This document shows positions 38,301 to 52,268 of a stretch of 64,000 nucleotides of DNA, one piece after another. The position numbers were made by a program, and so were the translations under genes. How positions within the stretch are numbered: position 1 is the first letter of the stretch; every line of letters begins with the position of its first letter. This DNA comes from Saccoglossus kowalevskii. Taxonomy: Eukaryota > Hemichordata > Enteropneusta > Harrimaniidae. The DNA lies in assembly GCF_000003605.2 (NCBI RefSeq), contig NW_003125900.1:54324-118323 (forward strand), in the 5' to 3' direction. A model generated the notes under the pieces. That model was not told where the DNA came from and made no database searches. It saw nothing but the letters and a program-made list of their open reading frames with translations.

Positions 38301-40440
38301 AAATGCTAATGAATGTTGTCTTCATTATTCCATGCAATAAACCGGTCTAATGTGTACAAGACCTGAAATAGGACTTCAACATCTTGGAACGCTGACAAAT
38401 TGCACCTCATGAGAAAAAGACTAAATAAACTTTTGATTTCCTGTCAGTTTGTAATTTTACAGGTGTTATATAAAGCTGTAACAATCACATTATCTTTGTT
38501 AGACAATAGTAAGTACAAACATCTGTCTTCTTAAACTTTGCTGAAACACAACCATGCAGTCGAATGTATCTACTTTCAACATTCAATAAATAGGAATTGC
38601 TGATTGAATGAGATATCACAGGAGGACGCTAATAAGTCGCAGAGATTTCTATACAGATGGAACGTACATTTTTTACACGTTATGCAGACACACCAGTAGA
38701 TTTTATCACACAAAAATAGCATTCGTTAGACTACATACTTTACAATGGCCGCCGTAAGATAACAGTGAATTCTGCATATCTCGTTAGTAACAGCGCCATC
38801 GACGTTTCGACAGGCTTCACATGTGTAATTGTAAATATCAGTCACTGGACAAGGCAGTGTGTAGTACATAACAAAGTGTGGGCATTTGAAGATGCACTAT
38901 GAAAGGTTTGCAATATTGTTGTTCGATATTGCATACTGTAGACCAAATCATAATAGGAGTTTGCGGACACATCAAAGTATTCATTAAATTAACAATTAAA
39001 ACCACTAATACGCATGTGCAAAGATTCGAATAGTACATACCAAAACGACCAGTGTAGTGCAAATACTGAGATACGTGCTACAAGAACAACGTTTGCAGGA
39101 CATAATAAATAAAAATCCAATGTATCAACATACAGTATCAAATAGCACTACTAGAAATTTACAATAACATCATTGAAAAAACAAAAATCTACAAATAATT
39201 CGCACAGTTTTAACACCCCCTGGAGTTTATAATGGCTAATCGTGCAATTCCTGTCAAAATCTTGTAAATCAAGACAATGGACACACCTCTGGTATAACGA
39301 AAGTGCATTTACTGCCAATAGAGCATATACAGTATTGTAGTATTGGACTACATAGTGTTTACCAATATATTACAAGTAAAACTTGAAATGGCATGAAAAG
39401 TGGGTATAAAAATGAAAGAATTTGCAATATACTAAAACTCGCTGACTAACTCAATTTAAGACAAATAAAAACAAACCAAGTGATAAGTCGCCTCACCCCA
39501 AATTGATTTCCCTGGTTCCATAGGACCGCACTGCATTGGTTAACCGGTTATACATTAATGGTACATAACACAAAAGGTGGATGTACAAAGTTTTATTGCC
39601 GTTCCATGTAAGGTCGAGCAGATGGTAGTCTGATGACTTGCTGAGGTCGCGTTTGTATAGTAGACATCCAGACGCGAGTGTATGAATGTTGTATGAATGA
39701 TCCAACATATAGCCAACAGTAGAATATCCCAGCTTATATTCAACCCCAATGTAATTGTCCCCTGGAATTCCGACGTTGATTTAGTATCCTTCCGGGAAAC
39801 TAAACTCCATGACCACATGACTGGATGCTAAGTGATTAGCAGCCAAGATAATGACAAAACTTAAGATTCAATGGATGCGCCGAGCAATTGCCCTGATTCT
39901 AAGAAACTGGGCATGTTATCTGCAATATGTAATACCGATGTACGATTCGTTGGGTGCGAGTTAGGGAGAATATCGCATGAGTAGTTGATGGGCCAACCAA
40001 ATTCCAAAATGTAGATGTCAAAATAATCACGCAGAAAAAATGTTCAAACCGGAAATAATGGGATTCGACAACTGTGAAAATTATAAATACCCGCATTTGT
40101 GATGTAATGATGTGACTTATTGCAATCATTGTTAATGTGGTCTGGCGGCACAGCGTTCAAACTTGACTCATTGATGACTGACGTGCTGATGTTCTTGGTG
40201 GCCGATTTACTGCCTTGGCACTTGTCGTGTGAGAAAGTGTTGGGTCAATGATAAGGCAAGTGTAGGCATTCAGCGTTTGTGGCACTGCGTTCATGCTTGA
40301 TGTTGATGTAGACAGTTGTTATTCTTGAGGAAAACTGTGGTGCTGAGCTCGGTAATGGTGTAATAAATTAATTTTGTTTAATTTGCTATTGCTGTGTTCC
40401 TAGTGCAGGTCGCCCCCTAGAGTTCATTTTATATTTATCT
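38301..40440. other. Intergenic downstream of the astacin gene, no gene seen
   Basis: AT-rich spacer. Open frames at 39062-38838, 39818-39555 and 40129-39899 (minus) have no family motif and no splice context. Confidence 0.45.
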
Positions 40441-41090
40441 CGTGTTTTCTTGTACAGCGCCCCCAGCGGGCTTGTTCAACATCAGTCAGCCATTTTGCAG
40501 TTTAGTTCTCGTCAGCAATAATTCCGATTTTTCACAACATAATTATCCTCCAATGTCTCAACGTCCAAAAAGAGTCTGCAAGACTTGTCAAATTCCACTC
40601 GCGCAACACATCGGGCCCTCAGGAAGAAATTGCAGGCAAAACGCAGGTAATTCTTTCATTTATCAACATGGCAAGTTACTCGAACAAGTCACGTGATACC
40701 CACGACGCCACACCAGCTACTCGTCCCAAAGAGCCAATTCTTTCCCAGACTCGGAAACCTAATAAGTAGTTTGAAAGAGGAATCTTTTGACTCAGACCTA
40801 GATCAACATGCTATGCTACAGACCATCAGATTGGAAAACGACAAGTTACAGTTAGAAATAGAGCTAAATGCTGAAAAAAGCAGCAGGGATCAAGAGCGGA
40901 GACGGAAATTTCACTATAGATGATCTTAGACGAGATAAGAAAACTAAAAAGCTTGTCAAGAAAACCAAGAAAAAGCTATTGACAGTGAACTCTGATTCAA
41001 GCACAAGCACCAGGTCAGACGAAGCGGAGTACGTACTTCACAGCCAAACATCAAATCTATGCAGGTATGAGTCTTCATTATAAAATGTTC
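40440..41090 (+). mobile_element. Gag-like remnant of a retroelement, family uncertain
   Basis: Neighbouring short frames hold a small Cys/His motif (RVCKTCQIPLAQHIGPSGRNC), a charged coiled-coil-like stretch and a lysine-rich tail with a DDLRRDKKTKKL-like segment. This order resembles first ORFs of some retroelements, DIRS-like elements among them. It is broken and no polymerase or recombinase partner was recognised nearby. The age looks old. Confidence 0.35.
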
Positions 41091-41707
41091 CGTCCCAAAA
41101 ATAAGCAACGAAAGCCGAAATCGGGTTCTGCAACCCATCTGAGCTGGGGCTGTTTCCTTTGACGTGTTTGTCGTGCGTTTCTGACTGAAATAAAAAAAAA
41201 AACAATCGCTGTCGATTAAACGAGCAACTACCGCACGATAGTTCTGAAATTGATTATATGCATTCGTAATATACAATATCAAGTTACCGAGTGTTACGGA
41301 GTTCGGATTTGAAACCCCATCTCCGCAATACCATTTACATCAATGAAATTAATTGACAAGTTTATACAAGCAATGACAATGTTCGGAATTGCTTTACCCA
41401 TAACACAGTGTCTTACATGTCAAAACTCCAAGATTAGTAAAAATTGAGTGTCGGAATATAATATAACACAGATGTTAAATTACAAATATATCTTTAAAGT
41501 ACAAGTAAGGAACACTCTCTTTATACTGATGTAATCTGGAGAAACTCGGAGACGTATTCGATGTATTTTTTACCACATCTTCGACACTGATTTTAAAATG
41601 TTTTAATACGATTGGACTTAGCATTGGTATCCCAATACATGCCACGTAAATGCCTTGTGCGACTAGGCAAGGTTTCGATAGGAAAATAATGATCTGGAAA
41701 AAATATA

Positions 41708-41796
41708 TTAAGAGGCGTTAGTCGTCGCGTCACGCATGCGCGAGATATATGGGTCTCATATAAACAAAGATGGCGACTTTGACCGTTGCGCCTTAA
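41708..41796. mobile_element. Diverged relative of the TTAA MITE (family A-like), 89 bp
   Basis: Starts TTAAGAGGCGTTAGTCGTCG, close to TTAAAGGGCGGCAGTCGTCG of family A, contains ATATGGGTCTCATAT, and ends GCGCCTTAA. It is shorter and the middle differs, so it is a cousin rather than a copy. Confidence 0.55.
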
Positions 41797-44202
41797 AAAA
41801 GCTGCCATGTATTATGGACTGATGCAGAACGGGAAAACGATGGCCCCGAAATAATGACGAATGAAGACCACATACCCCAAGACTGAATAATCATTTCACG
41901 CCTAAGTGTACAATCATGAATGATTGAAAGGGCCCCTTTCACTTTTTAAAAAAAATTACATAACCCAGACAGGGGTGGATTTGGTTAATGCCACAACTGC
42001 GTTTACGTCAACATGGCTAGCAATATCGTCACTCCACAGTGACCAACTACATCTGAATTCCTTGAATCAATTGACCCAGGATTGATGAAATACCTGGATG
42101 ATATTTACGTCTTGATTTCAACAATGTGAAGTGCTTGAAGTATTTGAATCGTCTTTGCTACAGGGTCGAGAAGAGGACGCGGACGACTTTTTGATTCATT
42201 CCAGTAGACATAGCCAGTTTAAAACTCATTGAGTGAATTGAAGAAAGAGATAGAGATTATGGGAGCTGACATTTTTACAGTTACATCATAAAGAGCTCAC
42301 CACCAAATATTGTCATCAATACATGGGTTATTGAGCAATCGGCTGTTCTAGCAATCGTTGTATATTGGCATAGCAATGCGGGTATATTAATGCACAAAAA
42401 AACGGAGATAACAAAAATCAACAGTAACATTGCAAAGTTATTCTCAGCTAAAAGGAAAGGAAACGACTTTAGATGTCAAAAAATAATCGTATGAATCGTC
42501 ACCGTCAACATGTGGTGACCAAATTCATGCAGCCCCTATCCGAACAAACTAAAAAAATAGTTATTTCAAACTGGAAACGGAAGGTTGACACACATATCAG
42601 TGTTCTGAGCATAGATAATCTATCGTGGACAAACATTTCAAGGGGAAAATGGCTTCAAAGTTAGAGTGTCATCTTTCAGTCGATCATTCAAAATTTTGAC
42701 CAAGAACATAACCATGCTGCCAGAAGCATGAAAATCCTGTTAAATAAACGCTTGGAAAATAACTCCGACGAAATCTATCAGTGAATGCGATGTATGCTGC
42801 AGTATTATTTGGTTAGCATGACATATACAAATCACTTTAATTATATGTAACATACTGAAGTTGGTGTAATACTAATCAAAAATTCTAAATTGTTATTTAT
42901 AGCTGCACGTAGCAAGAGAGGAGCAAAACTAGAAGCTCATTTCTACTGCGCTTGTATAACTCAAGTGTTGAGAGTATATATTAGTTAATCTCAATGCAGT
43001 TGAGGTATAATGGATGATTAATTGTTTTTTCATCTTTTATTCCTTATTTATTTTCAGTTTAATGTGAGCAATCAATTGAATTAAACGGAATTGCATGGTA
43101 AATGTCAAATAATCAATAAGTTAGTGTAATTTCATTCAACTGATTGTTTGTAATATTATATATACTGAGTTGTGTACATCTGTAATATTTTTCTTGATGT
43201 TCTGGATGTTGCGTCTTGTAATGCCAACAGTCAAGGTTATAAAGGCATTTCTGTCTTCTTGACAACCACTGACCAGATTGTTTGCAGAATATATATATAT
43301 ATGTAGTAGGCACAGGATTTTTTTCATTTGGTGGTGATATTTTCAATCCATATTTGTGTCATTTGAGATCAATAATGTGCTACAATGATTGCAGCAAATA
43401 CAACGGCAGGTTTGCTTGCAGATTTGACATCACAGTACAAGTTTAGCGAGAAACGAGTTTGAATTAGACCTCATAAAAATGACATATAAAGGCTTTGGGT
43501 TACTTCTCTTGAATTTTGTTTTACTGTAGTGGCAACATTATGTCTGCATGCTCTTGGATTATAAGCAATGGCAATGTATTTATGTATTGTTCAAAATAGG
43601 TGACAATGCCTATTACAAACCTCTGGTTGTGTTTTCTTGGGTGATTTGTTAACTCCATTGCATACATCTATTTTAATATCACCAATGATATATCACAGTC
43701 TGTAGATGAACATTTTCAAACACTGATGTCGTTCTCATTGAAATTGCTCGAAAACATTTTCAGGGTATAAATGAAATTTATAACTGGTGAGAAGAAGTGT
43801 TCCTTTCAAGGATAAAAGGTTTCAGCTTTTATAAATATGAAAGCAATCAGATCAAAGCAGGAATCAGTAAATAATGTTCGGTCAACACAGGATAATTCCC
43901 AGTGATGGTAGTCTCTTTCAAAAGATTGGTATTCTAAGAAAAACTAAATATTATCATTTATGAAGTTATATACATACAATAAGTGGTTAACATAAACCTT
44001 GATTAGGCTGTCAGCTAGCTTGACTGCCTAATTCAACATATGTTGTTTTGAGAATGGTTACACAGGCTAATATCAGTAGAAGATTCAAATCCAAAGGGAA
44101 TGAATATGATTATGAATATGAATTAGGTCTGGTCTTGCATCAGCTTGTGTGGCACATTTATTTATTTACTTGATCTATGAGATCGATCACAATCAAACAT
44201 GG

Positions 44203-44232
44203 ATACCATACCATACCATACCATACCATACC
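44203..44232. repeat. (ATACC)n microsatellite
   Basis: About six perfect tandem units of ATACC. Confidence 0.9.
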
Positions 44233-45399
44233 AATACCAGTCAAAATGTTTAAGCTTAATCACAATCTTTGAGTGAATAGGAAGGATACTGGTAAGTAGA
44301 TACAATTTATATGAGTCTAATATTTCTGACGAGAAGGATTGCTCTTACCATATTCAAGTCAAATATATATATTGTTTGGAGGGGATTTGACTGTTTACTA
44401 CTAAATGTTTAATCAACAAAAACACTAGGCAAACCACAGTGACAGTCTTCCAAGTTGACCCTCTTTAGTTCGGGACTGGAAGAGGTAACAGTCAGTAATT
44501 TGTTATGGTTTCGAAAATTATTCTTATTCTTTAAAAAAGTCATTACAATACAATCAAGATTCATCTTTGTAATTTTGACCTAGAAAAGTCCATGCAAATG
44601 TAGAATAGAATACGTCCAACCGAATAATTGGTTACTAACAGTTTGGACAGTAAAGTCCTGACCCTTGGATGATCATTCATGAGAATAGTTTGGAGGACTA
44701 GTAAAGAATAATGCTGAGCTGCAACCAGTGATATATAAAAGTCATTATGAGCTTCCACGACAACTGTTGCTGTATATTAAATGTATCCCAAGCAAATGTG
44801 AGTAAAATACCAGTTTGCCATAAATTCACAAAGCAGTGTAAGTGGTCTGTTTGGTTAACACTTTGTGACTGCATTCTTTTTAGACCAGACATAATAAGAT
44901 ATTTTACACTAGGTTGGTCTTGATCAACCTTTGACATCTACAAGGATACTAATAGAGTTGTGCTTAGTCTCATTGCCCTTGGATGATATTACCACAACAA
45001 GGAACAACTCTTGGAGGAGACATGTAATTATTTTTAAACAAAGGTGGATTGGGTTATTTGATCTAAATTCCAAAATATATAAAATGCATAAATTAAAAAG
45101 AGAGCAACTTTATATATAACTTGTTTATCGAAAATAATGCTGTTATTGATAATAATGCAAATGTGTTTCAACATTACGTCAACTAAATTAGGGGAGTCTC
45201 CTATTACCTCAACGCACGATCCATCCTGAGCTTTTCCAGCCAGTTTCTATTTTATTTATTTATTTTTTATTTCAGTTTCTATCTTTCAGGGTAACTTATA
45301 CTGTATACTGTTTTGTTTGGATATTTTTGTTGCCAGGCCAACATTCTTAATTCCAGCAACTTTGTTTCCACATCATGTACTATACAGTACTAGCCATGG

Positions 45400-46280
45400 T
45401 AGATATCTTCAGTTAGCTTGACCTTCATCTCTGGGTTCTTTCTTCTTTTTAGTTCCATGTCCTGCTGCTTCTTGTGCAATGCGAGAATTTTTTGTTTTCG
45501 GATCATCTCACACATCTTTTTACAGAGCTCGGAATTCTTTCCAACACTCCACAATAAGATTGTTCTTCTTCAATGAGGCTAAGCTATCCAAACACTCACT
45601 GGTTATATTAGTTGAATGCATTATGTAGGCAGTGGGGAAGCAGAAGGTGGTCAAGTAGACCAAACACAAATTTGTTGTGTACTAGGGTTGATGTTGACTT
45701 GTCTGGAGATGCTGAATACAGTGAACCAGCTGGAAGTTTCTCCACCATGGCCTTCTTTATTAGTTTGGAGAATAATATAGCTAACTTCTGGTTAGCTATT
45801 ATATCCAGATAGTCCACAAGATTGCTGTAGCGGCTATTCGTTCTCAGGATATGGATATTTCCTTCAATGATATGCCACAGAGTAGCAGTGTCTAACTCTA
45901 AAACTTACATCCTGAAACATATAACCTAATTCCAGGAAGCTTAAAAACAGAGCAAACTAAATCATTCCTGGGGGTGAACATTTACTGAAAAAAATGCACA
46001 ATATGAGACAAATCATAATATGTGACTTGAGCTAAATAAAAGGATATCTTGACGCAATTTCTTCTATAACTAACAAAACCAACTCTTTCGTTTTTTGAAA
46101 AAAAATGCTTTAAATCAGTGTGGTAGCCACTTTTTGCATCACCAACTCGGGAGAAGGACTTGCTGACTCCATGGATTAGTTGAAATGTACCGCTTTGTCC
46201 GAGAGTAGATAATACTCCCTCTTCTCCCAAGAATGTCGATTCAAAGTTAAGGAGTGTAGATGCTGTAAGCCACAAAAGAA
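45400..46280 (-). pseudogene. hAT-like transposase-related remnant
   Basis: Minus-strand frames around 46275-45982 give FLGEEGVLSTLGQSGTFQLI and GYHTDLKHFFSKNERVGFVS followed by FYLAQVTYYDLSHI, a pattern I associate with hAT-related transposase-like proteins in marine invertebrates. Around 45817-45608 follows KLIKKAMVEKLPAGSLYSAS, and a lysine-rich tail (ALHKKQQDMELKRRKNPEMK) lies near 45400-45520. The frames are broken and the DNA-binding end is not visible. The family assignment is from memory of similar proteins and is tentative. Confidence 0.35.
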
Positions 46281-46971
46281 ATTATTAAGCTTACTCTATG
46301 TCATCTGTAGAAAGCAGCTCCCATGAGGTAGTTTCCCCCAGTTTAAAGAAAAACATCAACACTGCCCTGTCAGACATAATGTTTTAGATTTTGGTAAGAA
46401 GCTGTTTTCCAGGATTGGTGGCACTGATGTCCTGCAGATTCTCATTTAAGAAATCAAGTACTAATAACAGATTTATTCAGCATCTCCCTCAAACCTATCA
46501 CACACAGTCCTCTACCTTCTGTCGAATTCAGAGTTGGTGAATACATAAAGTGACGGCCATGGTTAATAACAACCAAATTGAAAAAACAAACAACCAAAAA
46601 ACAGGTGGTGATTATCTTAACAATTCGAAAGAAATACACTTACGAGTTCCTCTGCCCTTTGAACTTCAACCGTTCTCTCTCTGCAAAGGGTGGGCAGATT
46701 TTGTTGACTATCATCACTGTCTGTCAACACAGTGATGAAGCCCCTTTTACTGAAATGTGTCTATACATTCTCCTCTCAGACTAACCGTGCGTTATAATAG
46801 CACTGTTTATGATGGGAACATTATGAGATGTTTTAATACCTGCACTTATATTAGAATTATGTTATATATGTGGAGTGATTGACCAACAAACAATAAATGG
46901 CTCGGTAACCAAATACATGTAATGAATTGAATACATTTGACCACTCGCCCCCAAAAATGTTAGCACATACA
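46281..46971. other. Intergenic before gap 2, no gene seen
   Basis: Spacer with overlapping short frames around 46450-46784 that lack a motif. Confidence 0.4.
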
Positions 46972-47297
46972 NNNNNNNNNNNNNNNNNNNNNNNNNNNNN
47001 NNNNNNNNNNNNNNNNNNNNNNNNNNNNNNNNNNNNNNNNNNNNNNNNNNNNNNNNNNNNNNNNNNNNNNNNNNNNNNNNNNNNNNNNNNNNNNNNNNNN
47101 NNNNNNNNNNNNNNNNNNNNNNNNNNNNNNNNNNNNNNNNNNNNNNNNNNNNNNNNNNNNNNNNNNNNNNNNNNNNNNNNNNNNNNNNNNNNNNNNNNNN
47201 NNNNNNNNNNNNNNNNNNNNNNNNNNNNNNNNNNNNNNNNNNNNNNNNNNNNNNNNNNNNNNNNNNNNNNNNNNNNNNNNNNNNNNNNNNNNNNNNN
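46972..47297. other. Assembly gap, 326 N
   Basis: Undetermined bases. No microsatellite abuts this gap, unlike the first. Confidence 1.
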
Positions 47298-47900
47298 TAA
47301 TTCCGATATGCACATTAATCATTAAATTTATTAATTAATCTAATATAATTTCTCATAATTAGGAAATTTTTAGGTTGTGGTTTAACTTAAAAGTGATTTG
47401 TATTAAATTTTGAGGTAGGTACATTTATTCTTTAAAGTCATTCCCAAAGAAATTAATGCAAATAATTTTCTTCACCAATATGTGACAGAAAGTACGTATC
47501 TACAAAGATTTCAGTCTTGTATTTGTATAGTTGGTCTTTGTTAAGAACAACCACTAATGTATGTACACAATGTATACATTTGTTTAGTTGAGTTTATTAT
47601 TTACGCCATTTCTTCAGCCCATTTTTACACAGCACTATCCAAAGCTACTACAAGCATGTTGACTTGATTTTAGTTGGGTAGATCAGATCTCATATTTCGT
47701 ATATAGGCAATCGAGGTCACCACTAACAAATATGCATAGCTTAGACCAAAGTATATTGATTTTTCATCCGCGATCACACTTTCTACAAACTTGCTATGTT
47801 GTTTATTCAAGTATGGTTAACTTATTACATGACTTAATAGAACATTCTAATAATTAGGGTCAAAATTACAAAACAAGAACATGAATTCCCGAGAAATGGC
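47298..47900. other. Intergenic between gap 2 and the mariner, no gene seen
   Basis: AT-rich spacer. The left terminal repeat of the mariner should lie near its right end but was not recognised. Confidence 0.4.
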
Positions 47901-47913
47901 TGCTTTTTTCAGG

Positions 47914-48216
47914 TCACTTTCCAAATCTTGAAGAAGAGCGCATGAAGTGCCTGTCAGCTTTGGTTACTAACAAGGGTTGGTAAAAGCATCTGGAGATTTG
48001 AATTATGCATTTCTCCCATCGTTTGATGCAGCTCTGGACACCGTTTTTGTAGAACACCCCAGGTTGGTCCCTCAACCACATCGTAACTTCAGAAATCAAG
48101 GCTGCATCATCTGGAAAATGCTTTCCTTTCAAAAACAACTTCATGGCTGGGAAGAGATGAAAGTCAGAGGGTGCAAGGTCAGGAGAGTAAGGGGAATGGG
48201 GAGGATTTGGGCATTT
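47914..48216 (-). mobile_element. Mariner transposase, C-terminal part (left of the LINE)
   Basis: Minus-strand reading gives NPPHSPYSPDLAPSDFHLFP, containing the third catalytic aspartate (SPDLAPSD), then KLFLKGKHFPDDAALISEV, WLRDQPGVFYKNGVQSCIKR and WEKCI to a stop near 47914. With the part at 52804-53588 the coding length is about 1,090 bp, close to the usual 345 codons. The gene is interrupted at 48216/52804 by the LINE. Confidence 0.88.
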
Positions 48217-48493
48217 TACGGTTGGGGGCGTTGTATGCTACGTCTTCACAGAACTGATACTCAAAATTAGAACGGTAAATTCCATGGTCAAAACAGTCCG
48301 TGAAGGTATTGTGACATCTTGTGTTTATGATTTGGGGACAGATTCAGAAAGGAAACTGAGTTTATTTGGTATCTTTTCACGTCGCAACCTCGTCCATAGT
48401 CAGACTCAGTGGTCGTAATTTATTCCTGGCTTTTGTTCCGTGAGACAATCCACACTTACTTGATGCCAAGGTAGTGATTACGCAACACTCGTC

Positions 48494-49366
48494 TTGTTTG
48501 TAAACATGCCTCAGTGCCAAGACTGCCTCAAGAAAAGAGGAGCTAAACTCACGCAAGGTGACCTCTTACTGTGCTCACAATGTGAAGTCAAGCGATTCCC
48601 GAAATCTCAACAAAATACCAGTCCCACTAAACAGGCCACTGATCTCGATAGTATAATGGAAAACCTCGCTACTATGAGTTATGATATAGCTGATGTTAAA
48701 AAGTTGCAAAATGATGTAACGGCTTCAATGAAGTTCATGAGCCAGCAATATGAAGACCTGCGAAATAAAGTTAAAGTGCTAACCGAAACCAACAAGCAGC
48801 TTAAAAAAGATAATGATGATTTGACACATCATATGCTGTAGCTTGAAAGAGAAGCTGTTGACCTAAACCAGTACCATTGGTGAGTGAATCTCGAGATATC
48901 TGGAATCCCTGAACAAGAAGACGAACCTGAAGACACAGACAGGATAGCTCTCAATGTTCTACAGAAAATAGAACCGGACAATACTGTCAATGACATTGAT
49001 ATAACACACTGTATAGGTATCAGACAAACTACAACAACTCAACACAATGATAACAGAACACCTCGTCCACGCTCAATCATAGTTCGCTTCACAACAAGAC
49101 GTCGTTGTAATACCATATATGAGAATCGCCGTAAATTAAAGGATATTACCGTCAGAGATATTGGATATAAAAATAATACCAAAATATTTATTAATAAAAA
49201 CCTCACTACATCTGGCCGAGCTCTCCTGTCAAAGGCAAACTATGCAAGAAAAAGAGCAAGCTTCAAATTTCTCTGGACTTATAATGGTCGGATTTTTGTG
49301 AAGAAATCACCATCACACAATGAGATTGCCATCAACCATGAAGATGATATAGATAAAATTCGGTAA
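48494..49366 (+). pseudogene. LINE ORF1 (zinc finger, coiled coil, RNA-binding domain)
   Basis: Likely RNA-binding chaperone of the LINE particle. It opens with a C-x2-C / C-x2-C motif (CQDCLKK and LLCSQCEVK), then a coiled coil (about residues 55-115, rich in DVKKLQNDV and LRNKVKVLTETN), then an L1-ORF1-like domain (LEISGIPEQED, ARKRASFKFLWTYNGRIFVK). Two in-frame stops near 48839 and 48890 interrupt it between coiled coil and C-terminal domain. The second sits where the family usually has arginine in the QY-RRNN-like motif. The first ATG at 48494 or the one ten bases on (MPQC) could start it. Confidence 0.85.
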
Positions 49367-49419
49367 TCTTAAGTACACATGTCTCTTAATTATCTTTTTA
49401 TTATTATTTTTTTCTTTTC

Positions 49420-52268
49420 ATGGTAGACGACTCTACCCTCCATAAATTTCAGTGCATGTCCTACTCCCTACATGATTTCAATTTAGAGTTTTCTCAGCCA
49501 CCACTACGTGCCCTTTCTGTAATTCATCTTAATATTAGGTCCTTGAATAAAAATATTGACCAGCTAAAGTTACTCTGTGAAGATACATTGTCACCCAAAT
49601 TTCATATCATTGCTCTATCCGAAACCTGGCATATCAGTGACTCTCCTTACTTCAATATAAAAAAATTATAACCTTGTTAAGAAAAGTCGTACAGGTGGTG
49701 CACCTGGTGGTGGCGTCGCTGCTTACATCCATAATTCCATTAACTACATGTTGGCAGACCCAATCAATATACCACATTCAGAATCGCTATGGATTCACTT
49801 ACATTTGACAACTGGTAATTTCAATATGGGTATCATTTACTGGAAACCTGGCACTGCTGTTGACGAATTTAACCTTGGTCTAGAAGATTATCTTTCCAAT
49901 GTAAAAGCAACTGAATCAAATTATATGCTCGTTGGAGACTTCAATATAAATAGTTGTAATGAAGACTCTACACTTGTGCAAGATTTTATGAATAACATGG
50001 CGACTCTTCAATGTTCAAACTAGGTGTACTCATTATTCTTCCACTACCATTGATCATATTTATGCAAATATTTTGTTCATTGTGGTACAATTCTACTTGA
50101 TATAACCAATCATTTTCCAACAATTGCCTTTATTGAAAATTCAAATGCTATGTTTGCGAGTCATGGTGTAAGTCTTGCCAGAACCTTTTCCAGTTAAATG
50201 TTGATCAGTTTCATCATATTCTTAGTAATACAGACTGGTCAAAAGTATTATCTTCTTCTGATGTCAATGTGGCCTATGATAACTTCGTCACCTCCTTTAA
50301 CACTGTATGTGATGTAATTGCTCCTGTGGTTAGAATTAAAAATAAATCTAAAAGACCAAGTAAACCTTGGATTACTCGGGGTATCCTTAAGTCAATTAAT
50401 AAAAAACACAAACTATTTGTCAAACTTGTTAAAAGTCATTATGACCCAAATAGACTTTCCTATTTTAAACTTCTATCCTCCGTAAAGCACGCATGAATTA
50501 TTTCTGTGGGCAAGTGAACGAACATAAAAATAATCTATCAAAACTTTGGAAGACTATACATGATGTTACTGGAAAAGGTACTGGCAAAGGTGGGACGCTG
50601 CCCATGTTATTAAAATCTGAGACAACTGTGGTAATTACTGACGCAATGAAAATCAGTGACAAGCTTAATGCTTTTTTGCTAATATTGGCAAACACCTTGC
50701 AAATAAGATTAATCAGACAAATGATCCTTTGAGTTATTCAAGTTGTCCCAAATTCATTCTTCCTCCACCCAGTTTGCGAAAATGATATAGAGTTAGAGCT
50801 TAATAGTTTGAACCCAAATAAATCCAGTGGCCACGATCTCCTTTCTCCCCGCCTCCTAGAAGATGCAGCCCCTACATCAAACAACCATTATGTCACATTA
50901 TCGATCTCTCCCTCACTGCAGATATTTTTCCAGACCAAATTAAACTCGCTACTGTTTCACCAATTTACATGAAAGGTTCTCCCTATTTAGTAAGCAACTA
51001 TAGACCCCTTTCTATATTGCCAATCATCAGCAATATTATTGAAAAAACTATTAACAAGCAATTAATTTTATTTATTGACAAACATAAAATCATTAACAAA
51101 TATCAGTATGGCTTCCGAAAAAAATATAGTACTAAGCTAGCACTAATTGACATAATTGACGACGGCAACATAGTTTTTGGTGTATTTCTCGATCTAACTA
51201 AAGCCTTTGATACAATCAATCATGAAATCTTACTATCCAAGTTACTCAATTATGGCATCCGGGGTACTCCTCTAAATTGGTTTAAAGATTATCTATCTAA
51301 TCGTAGACAATATGTCCATGTAGATGGTTATCATTCCTCGACCCTACCTATCAATTATGGAGTTCCTCAAGGATCTGTCTTAGGTCCTATACTTTTTCTT
51401 TTATATATAAATGATATTTCTAAATCCTCTCCTTTCTTCCAATTTAAATTATTTGCTGACGACTCTAACTTGTTTCACACACGAACATCATATTCCATTC
51501 CTGTAGCAGATATAGAGTACAATCTGTCTTTGGTTAACAAATGGTGTAATGATAACAAATTAACTGTCAACTCAAACAAAACTAGTTACATGTTCTTTTC
51601 CTCGTCACATAAACGAGTAAATCATGACAATCGGCCTATATATATGAATGATACCATTCTAAACAAAGTTGATGAAACAACGTATCTTGGCGTGCGATGC
51701 CTCACTTGGAAACCACATGTTAAGCATGTTGTTAACAAAATATCCCCTATCATCGGATTAATCAGCAAGCTTCGCCACTATCTCCCAAAATTTGTGCTCA
51801 TTATGTTGTATAATGCCCTTATTCTTCCGCATCTCTCATATGGCCTTGAAGTCTGGGGAAATACATTTCCCTCAACAATTACTCCAATTTATAAACAACA
51901 GAAGAGATTAACACGCATTATTCTATTCAAAGACCAATATACTCACAGCAAACCTCTGTTCTATTCTTTAGGAATTCTTAATATTTATGATTTATTCAAA
52001 TATCAGCTATGCACTTTTATTCATGACCTTCGGCATCAACAATTCCCTCGTAATCTTTAAGACTATTTCTTTTTTCATTCCCACAACTATTCACTCGATC
52101 CATAACCAATTCTGACTTTTCCCTTCCCAAAAAGAGAACAAATAAAGGTCTATATGCAATTGATTATAATGGTTCAAAACTATGGAATGCTCTACCCAGT
52201 CATTTGAAACTCATTAACAGCCGTGCAAAGTTCAAAAAAGAACTCAAAATGTACATGTTTTCACTATA
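49420..52268 (+). pseudogene. LINE ORF2: APE endonuclease and reverse transcriptase
   Basis: The N-terminal AP-endonuclease domain shows VIHLNIRSLNKNIDQLKLL, IIALSETWHISDS and LVGDFNINS. A linker follows (SKRPSKPWITRGILKSINKK). The RT at 50969-52060 is the longest open piece, with NYRPLSILPIISNIIEKTIN, YQYGFRKKYSTKLALIDIID, DLTKAFDTINHEILLSKLLN, GVPQGSVLGPILFLLYIND and the catalytic FADDSNLF near 51452-51475. The C-terminus RTNKGLYAIDYNGSKLWNAL and FKKELKMYMFSL ends at about 52268. Several frame changes, near 49670, 50030-50200, 50720-50960 and after 52060, make it inactive. The RT core still looks well preserved, so the insertion is not very old. Confidence 0.92.

Larger units (their letters stand above)
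41091..45399. other. Intergenic, no intact gene seen
   Basis: Contains a diverged TTAA-ended element (41708-41796), a short ATACC tandem run (about 44203-44232) and scattered weak coding-like peptides near 42000-42700 (for example SEFLESIDPGLMKYLDDI), too fragmentary to assign. The rest is AT-rich spacer. Confidence 0.45.

Noticed and set aside
42000-42700. SAM-like domain remnant (SEFLESIDPGLMKYLDDI)
   Set aside because: Too short and frame-broken to separate from chance.
46857-47325. Frames running through the second gap
   Set aside because: Almost entirely N.
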